DNA of 8,095 nt from JBOHCT01 sp050699055. Its GTDB lineage: Bacteria > Actinomycetota > Actinomycetes > Streptosporangiales > JBOHCT01. The translations under genes were made by a program, and so were the position numbers. The stretch is from positions 1 through 8,095 of the forward strand of contig JBOHCT010000194.1 in NCBI GenBank assembly GCA_050699055.1, given 5' to 3'. Below, in pieces: positions 6,101 through 8,095 of the stretch. How positions within the stretch are numbered: the stretch's first letter is position 1; the number at the start of each line of letters is the position of its first letter. The notes under the pieces were generated by a model, which saw only the letters and a program-made list of their open reading frames with translations, ran no database searches and was not told the DNA's origin.

Positions 6101-6934
6101 TTAGCTGCGGGAGCCGGGGAACCGCTCCGTCGCCGGGCCGTGCTCGTAGCTCGTGTCCCGCTCGCCCTGCCCCTCCTCGGGGTAGCTCCAGGAGTCGCCG
6201 TCGTACCCGGACGATTGGTAGTCCGACGAGTAGTACGCCGGCTGCTCGTACTGGGTCTGCTCGTACACGGGTTCGATGTGCGAGGGCTGCTCCGCCGTGG
6301 CGTAGCTGTCGTTCGGCGTGTTGTAGTCGCGGTTGGCGCCCTGCTGGCGGGGCGTCTGCGTCGAGTACGGCTGTTCGGGCTCGTCGACGTAGTCGTTGCG
6401 CCCGGTGCCCCAGGACGCGTCGTAGCGGTCGTTCGACGGCATCTGCCTGGTCGCTGCCTCGTCCGCGGGCGCGCCGCCGGGGAGTATCTCCGCGCCGGCG
6501 TACCGGTCGTCGTCCTCCGCCTCCGTTGCCTCCGTCGCCTTGGGAGCCGGGCGGTGCCATCGGGTGGGCAGGAAGCCGCCGAACAGCAGGGCGACGCCGA
6601 TGGCGACCAGCAGCTTCCCGTCGGTGATGTTCGGGTGTGCGTACAGGGCCGCGAAGTTCAGCTTCATGCCGGCCAGCACCGGCAGTGCCAGCAGCACCTC
6701 GGCGGCGATGAGCAGCACCCCGCCGAGCAGCAGTGCGGTCGGGGAGACCGAACGCCAGGCGAGCAGGACGCCGGCGAGGGCGCCCACGACCGCGTACACC
6801 ACGAGCAGCAGCAACAGCCACCACCGCTCCTGGGCGCCGCCGACATGGTCGCCGACGAAGTTGACCGCCCAGTTGAGGGCGAAGAACGCGGGTAGCAGCA
6901 GGATGCCGACCAGTACCCCTGCGAAGTGCCTCAC
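6101..6934 (-). CDS. Four-helix membrane protein with a long Tyr/Gln/Ser-rich tail
   Basis: The product has 277 residues from GTG 6934, chosen because AAGGGGGC lies about six bases upstream and the hydrophobic part begins at once. The frame is open further upstream, but that part is Arg/Thr/Ser-rich and overlaps the end of the preceding gene, so it is probably not translated. Four membrane helices are predicted at about residues 4-24, 38-60, 64-88 and 107-123. From residue 124 on, the protein is hydrophilic and low-complexity: an acidic segment (ATEAEDDDRYAG), then many Tyr, Asn, Gln, Ser and Asp residues (EPVYEQTQYEQPAYYSSDYQ, SGYDGDSWSYPEEGQGE). This tail should be disordered and cytoplasmic if both ends are inside. 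No family was recognised. The tail may be a site for phosphorylation or for binding other proteins; this is inference. Confidence 0.8.
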   Translation of the reverse strand: MRHFAGVLVGILLLPAFFALNWAVNFVGDHVGGAQERWWLLLLLVVYAVVGALAGVLLAWRSVSPTALLLGGVLLIAAEVLLALPVLAGMKLNFAALYAHPNITDGKLLVAIGVALLFGGFLPTRWHRPAPKATEATEAEDDDRYAGAEILPGGAPADEAATRQMPSNDRYDASWGTGRNDYVDEPEQPYSTQTPRQQGANRDYNTPNDSYATAEQPSHIEPVYEQTQYEQPAYYSSDYQSSGYDGDSWSYPEEGQGERDTSYEHGPATERFPGSRS

Positions 6935-7019
6935 GGCTTGCCCCCTTGAACGGAACTGGAACGTGACGGTGCGAGTGGATGGCGTAGGTGTGGATGAGGT
7001 CGCACGGGTTCCTCCCCCT

Positions 7020-7703
7020 CTAGGCCGACCGTCCAGAAGCGGCGGCGTCCCCCTCGTCGACCGCCCGCCGGACGTCCTCGTAGCGGAGCAGGTCGACCAC
7101 GGTGGGCGCGTCGTCCAAGCTCGGCCAGATCTGCACCATCGGCCCGCTCGCCGGTGCGATGGCGATGGCCGCGACGTTCTTGGTATCGAGCTGCTCGCCC
7201 GCGTCGGGCTCCGCGACCTCGTCGGCGGAGGCCCGCTCGGCAGCATTGCCACCGGCGTCAGCGACGGCCTCGGCTTCGCCGTCGGGCTCCGCCTCGATCG
7301 CTGCCCGGTTCGCCCGGTCGAGTGTCGCCAGCACGGTGGCGACGTACAGGCTCGCGGAGGTCGCCTCGTCGAGGCGTGTTTGCAGCGTGTCTACACGGAG
7401 GCAGAGCTGGGCGATGCGCCGCTCGCGGCGAAGCACCTCGCGGACGCCGAGCCGCTCGGCGCGGGCGACCGCGCTGCTGACCTGGGCGAAGCGCAGGTCA
7501 CCACGGCGCAGCCGACGGCGGAGCCAGAACACGAGTGCTGCCTCGACCCCGACGACGGCCACGACCGCGACGATGCCCCCGCGGGCGACCGTCGGGTCAC
7601 GCGCGACGGCGGCGACAGCCGCGGCCACGACGGCGGCAACCAGCAACGCGACCATAACCCCCGCGGGTACGGGCGGTCGCCGTCGATGGGTACGCCGAAG
7701 CAT
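7020..7703 (-). CDS. Two-helix membrane protein with helical cytoplasmic domain and WPSLDDAPTVVDLL motif
   Basis: The product has 227 residues. A basic N-terminus (MLRRTHRRRPP) precedes helix 1 (about 14-34); helix 2 is at about 42-61 and is followed by RRRLRR, so both ends should be cytoplasmic. Residues 70-135 are strongly helical with heptad-like spacing (VREVLRRERRIAQLCLRVDTL), suggesting a coiled coil. Residues 137-171 are an acidic Ala/Glu linker, and the end carries a conserved-looking segment QIWPSLDDAPTVVDLLRYED (191-210). I did not recognise a named family. ATG 7703 has no clear ribosome site, and the frame is closed by a stop nine bases before it; the next in-frame ATG (residue 17) would remove the basic N-terminus. 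The gene ends with TAG, 85 bases before the four-helix gene. Confidence 0.75.
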   Translation of the reverse strand: MLRRTHRRRPPVPAGVMVALLVAAVVAAAVAAVARDPTVARGGIVAVVAVVGVEAALVFWLRRRLRRGDLRFAQVSSAVARAERLGVREVLRRERRIAQLCLRVDTLQTRLDEATSASLYVATVLATLDRANRAAIEAEPDGEAEAVADAGGNAAERASADEVAEPDAGEQLDTKNVAAIAIAPASGPMVQIWPSLDDAPTVVDLLRYEDVRRAVDEGDAAASGRSA

Positions 7704-7738
7704 GCCACGAGGCTATTGGGCATGGCAGGTCAATGCCC
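7701..7738 (-). promoter_or_regulatory. Overlapping inverted repeats covering the start of the two-helix/coiled-coil gene
   Basis: Three arms occur: CATGCC (7701-7706), GGGCAT (7718-7723) and ATGCCC (7733-7738). The middle arm can pair with either outer arm, so two exclusive hairpins are possible in the mRNA; one contains the start codon at 7703. The 95-base gap to the next gene also has an unusually AT-rich patch (7757-7785, TTTACTC on the minus strand) that could hold a promoter. Functional use is unproven. Confidence 0.3.
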
Positions 7739-7797
7739 GCCGCCACGCCGCTCGAAGAGTAAACATCGCTGGATTCTTGGTGACTGTACCGCGAAGT

Positions 7798-8095
7798 TCA
7801 GCGGCGATGGGCGCCTTCGGTGCGTTCCTCGGGTGGTTTCGGGACGCGGCAGGCGTGCTCGAGCAGCAGCGCCGCGACACAGAGGGCTACGGCGGACGCC
7901 AGGCACCCCCCGGCGACCCATGCGTCCGAACGCTGCGTGGGGCTGATGAGCGTGCCCAGGAGGTCGACGAGGATGCCGCCGAACGCCCCGGCGACGACCG
8001 CGGCGGCGTACGCACTCGCCTTGGCGAACACGGCGTAACGCGCAACGACGAGCGGTTCCGGCGGCGGCGGCGATTCGGTGGCGCACGCCGACGAC
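7798..8095 (-). CDS. Small two-helix membrane protein, C-terminal part (5' end beyond window)
   Basis: The frame is open from the right edge to TGA at 7798-7800, giving 98 visible codons. A GTG at 8031 would give 77 residues, but the upstream part reads ATESPPPPEPLVVARYAVFA and runs smoothly into the first helix, so the true start is probably outside the window. Two membrane helices are seen: ASAYAAAVVAGAFGGILVDLLG and WVAGGCLASAVALCVAALLL, joined by a short polar loop (TLISPTQRSDA), with a charged tail (RVPKPPEERTEGAHRR). It lies 94 bases upstream of the next minus-strand gene. No family was recognised. Confidence 0.65.
   Translation of the reverse strand, partial: SSACATESPPPPEPLVVARYAVFAKASAYAAAVVAGAFGGILVDLLGTLISPTQRSDAWVAGGCLASAVALCVAALLLEHACRVPKPPEERTEGAHRR

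Noticed and set aside
5560..6627. Plus-strand open frame of 355 codons
   Set aside because: Arg/Ser/Ala-rich shadow frame opposite the sigma-4 and four-helix membrane genes.
6948..6962. Three GAAC units (6948, 6953, 6959) before the four-helix gene
   Set aside because: Spacing is uneven and too short for an operator claim; likely chance.
6935..7252. Upstream extension of the four-helix membrane protein
   Set aside because: It overlaps the end of the neighbouring gene, is low-complexity Arg/Thr/Ser, and the GTG at 6934 has a strong ribosome site.
6540..7946. Plus-strand open frame of 468 codons
   Set aside because: It is antisense to two membrane protein genes; composition is that of a high-GC shadow frame and no domain is visible.

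Overview
The window is high-GC DNA with GTG/ATG starts, actinobacterial protein families and an actinobacterial-type topoisomerase I with a lysine-rich tail. It therefore almost certainly comes from an actinomycete chromosome; the genus cannot be read from the sequence. One recognisable housekeeping gene (topA, 1973-4747, +) sits between an accessory-looking left end and a long run of small minus-strand membrane and regulatory genes.

Left end (1-1662). The 5' part of a DUF222/13E12-type HNH-endonuclease-family gene runs off the left edge on the minus strand. A 16-bp near-palindrome resembling the actinobacterial LexA (SOS) box covers its start codon. Next, on the plus strand, is a class I SAM-dependent methyltransferase gene broken by a frame-shifting internal deletion near base 800. 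Convergent to it lies a translationally coupled pair of about 85-residue, three-helix membrane proteins that are paralogous to each other (CBU_0592-like).

Centre (1663-4747). A roughly 310-bp divergent intergenic region is followed by complete topA. Its product has Toprim, the catalytic Tyr, four C-terminal GR(Y/F)GxY repeats, no zinc-finger cysteines, and a 48-residue tail of KK doublets mostly spaced by five residues. The usual actinobacterial neighbours of topA (tmk, holB) are absent downstream; a convergent gene's stop codon directly abuts the topA stop.

Right part (4748-8095), all minus strand, read right to left: a small two-helix membrane protein cut by the window edge; a two-helix membrane protein with a long helical cytoplasmic part; a four-helix protein with a long Tyr/Gln/Ser-rich tail; a protein consisting only of sigma-70 region 4; a 75-residue partner two bases downstream of it; and a two-helix protein with a disulfide-capable outside domain and a Pro/Gly tail. 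The last three look like a compact operon and could be a reduced sigma/anti-sigma-type envelope-signalling unit. This is the most interesting candidate system here, but that role is inferred from gene order and domain content only.
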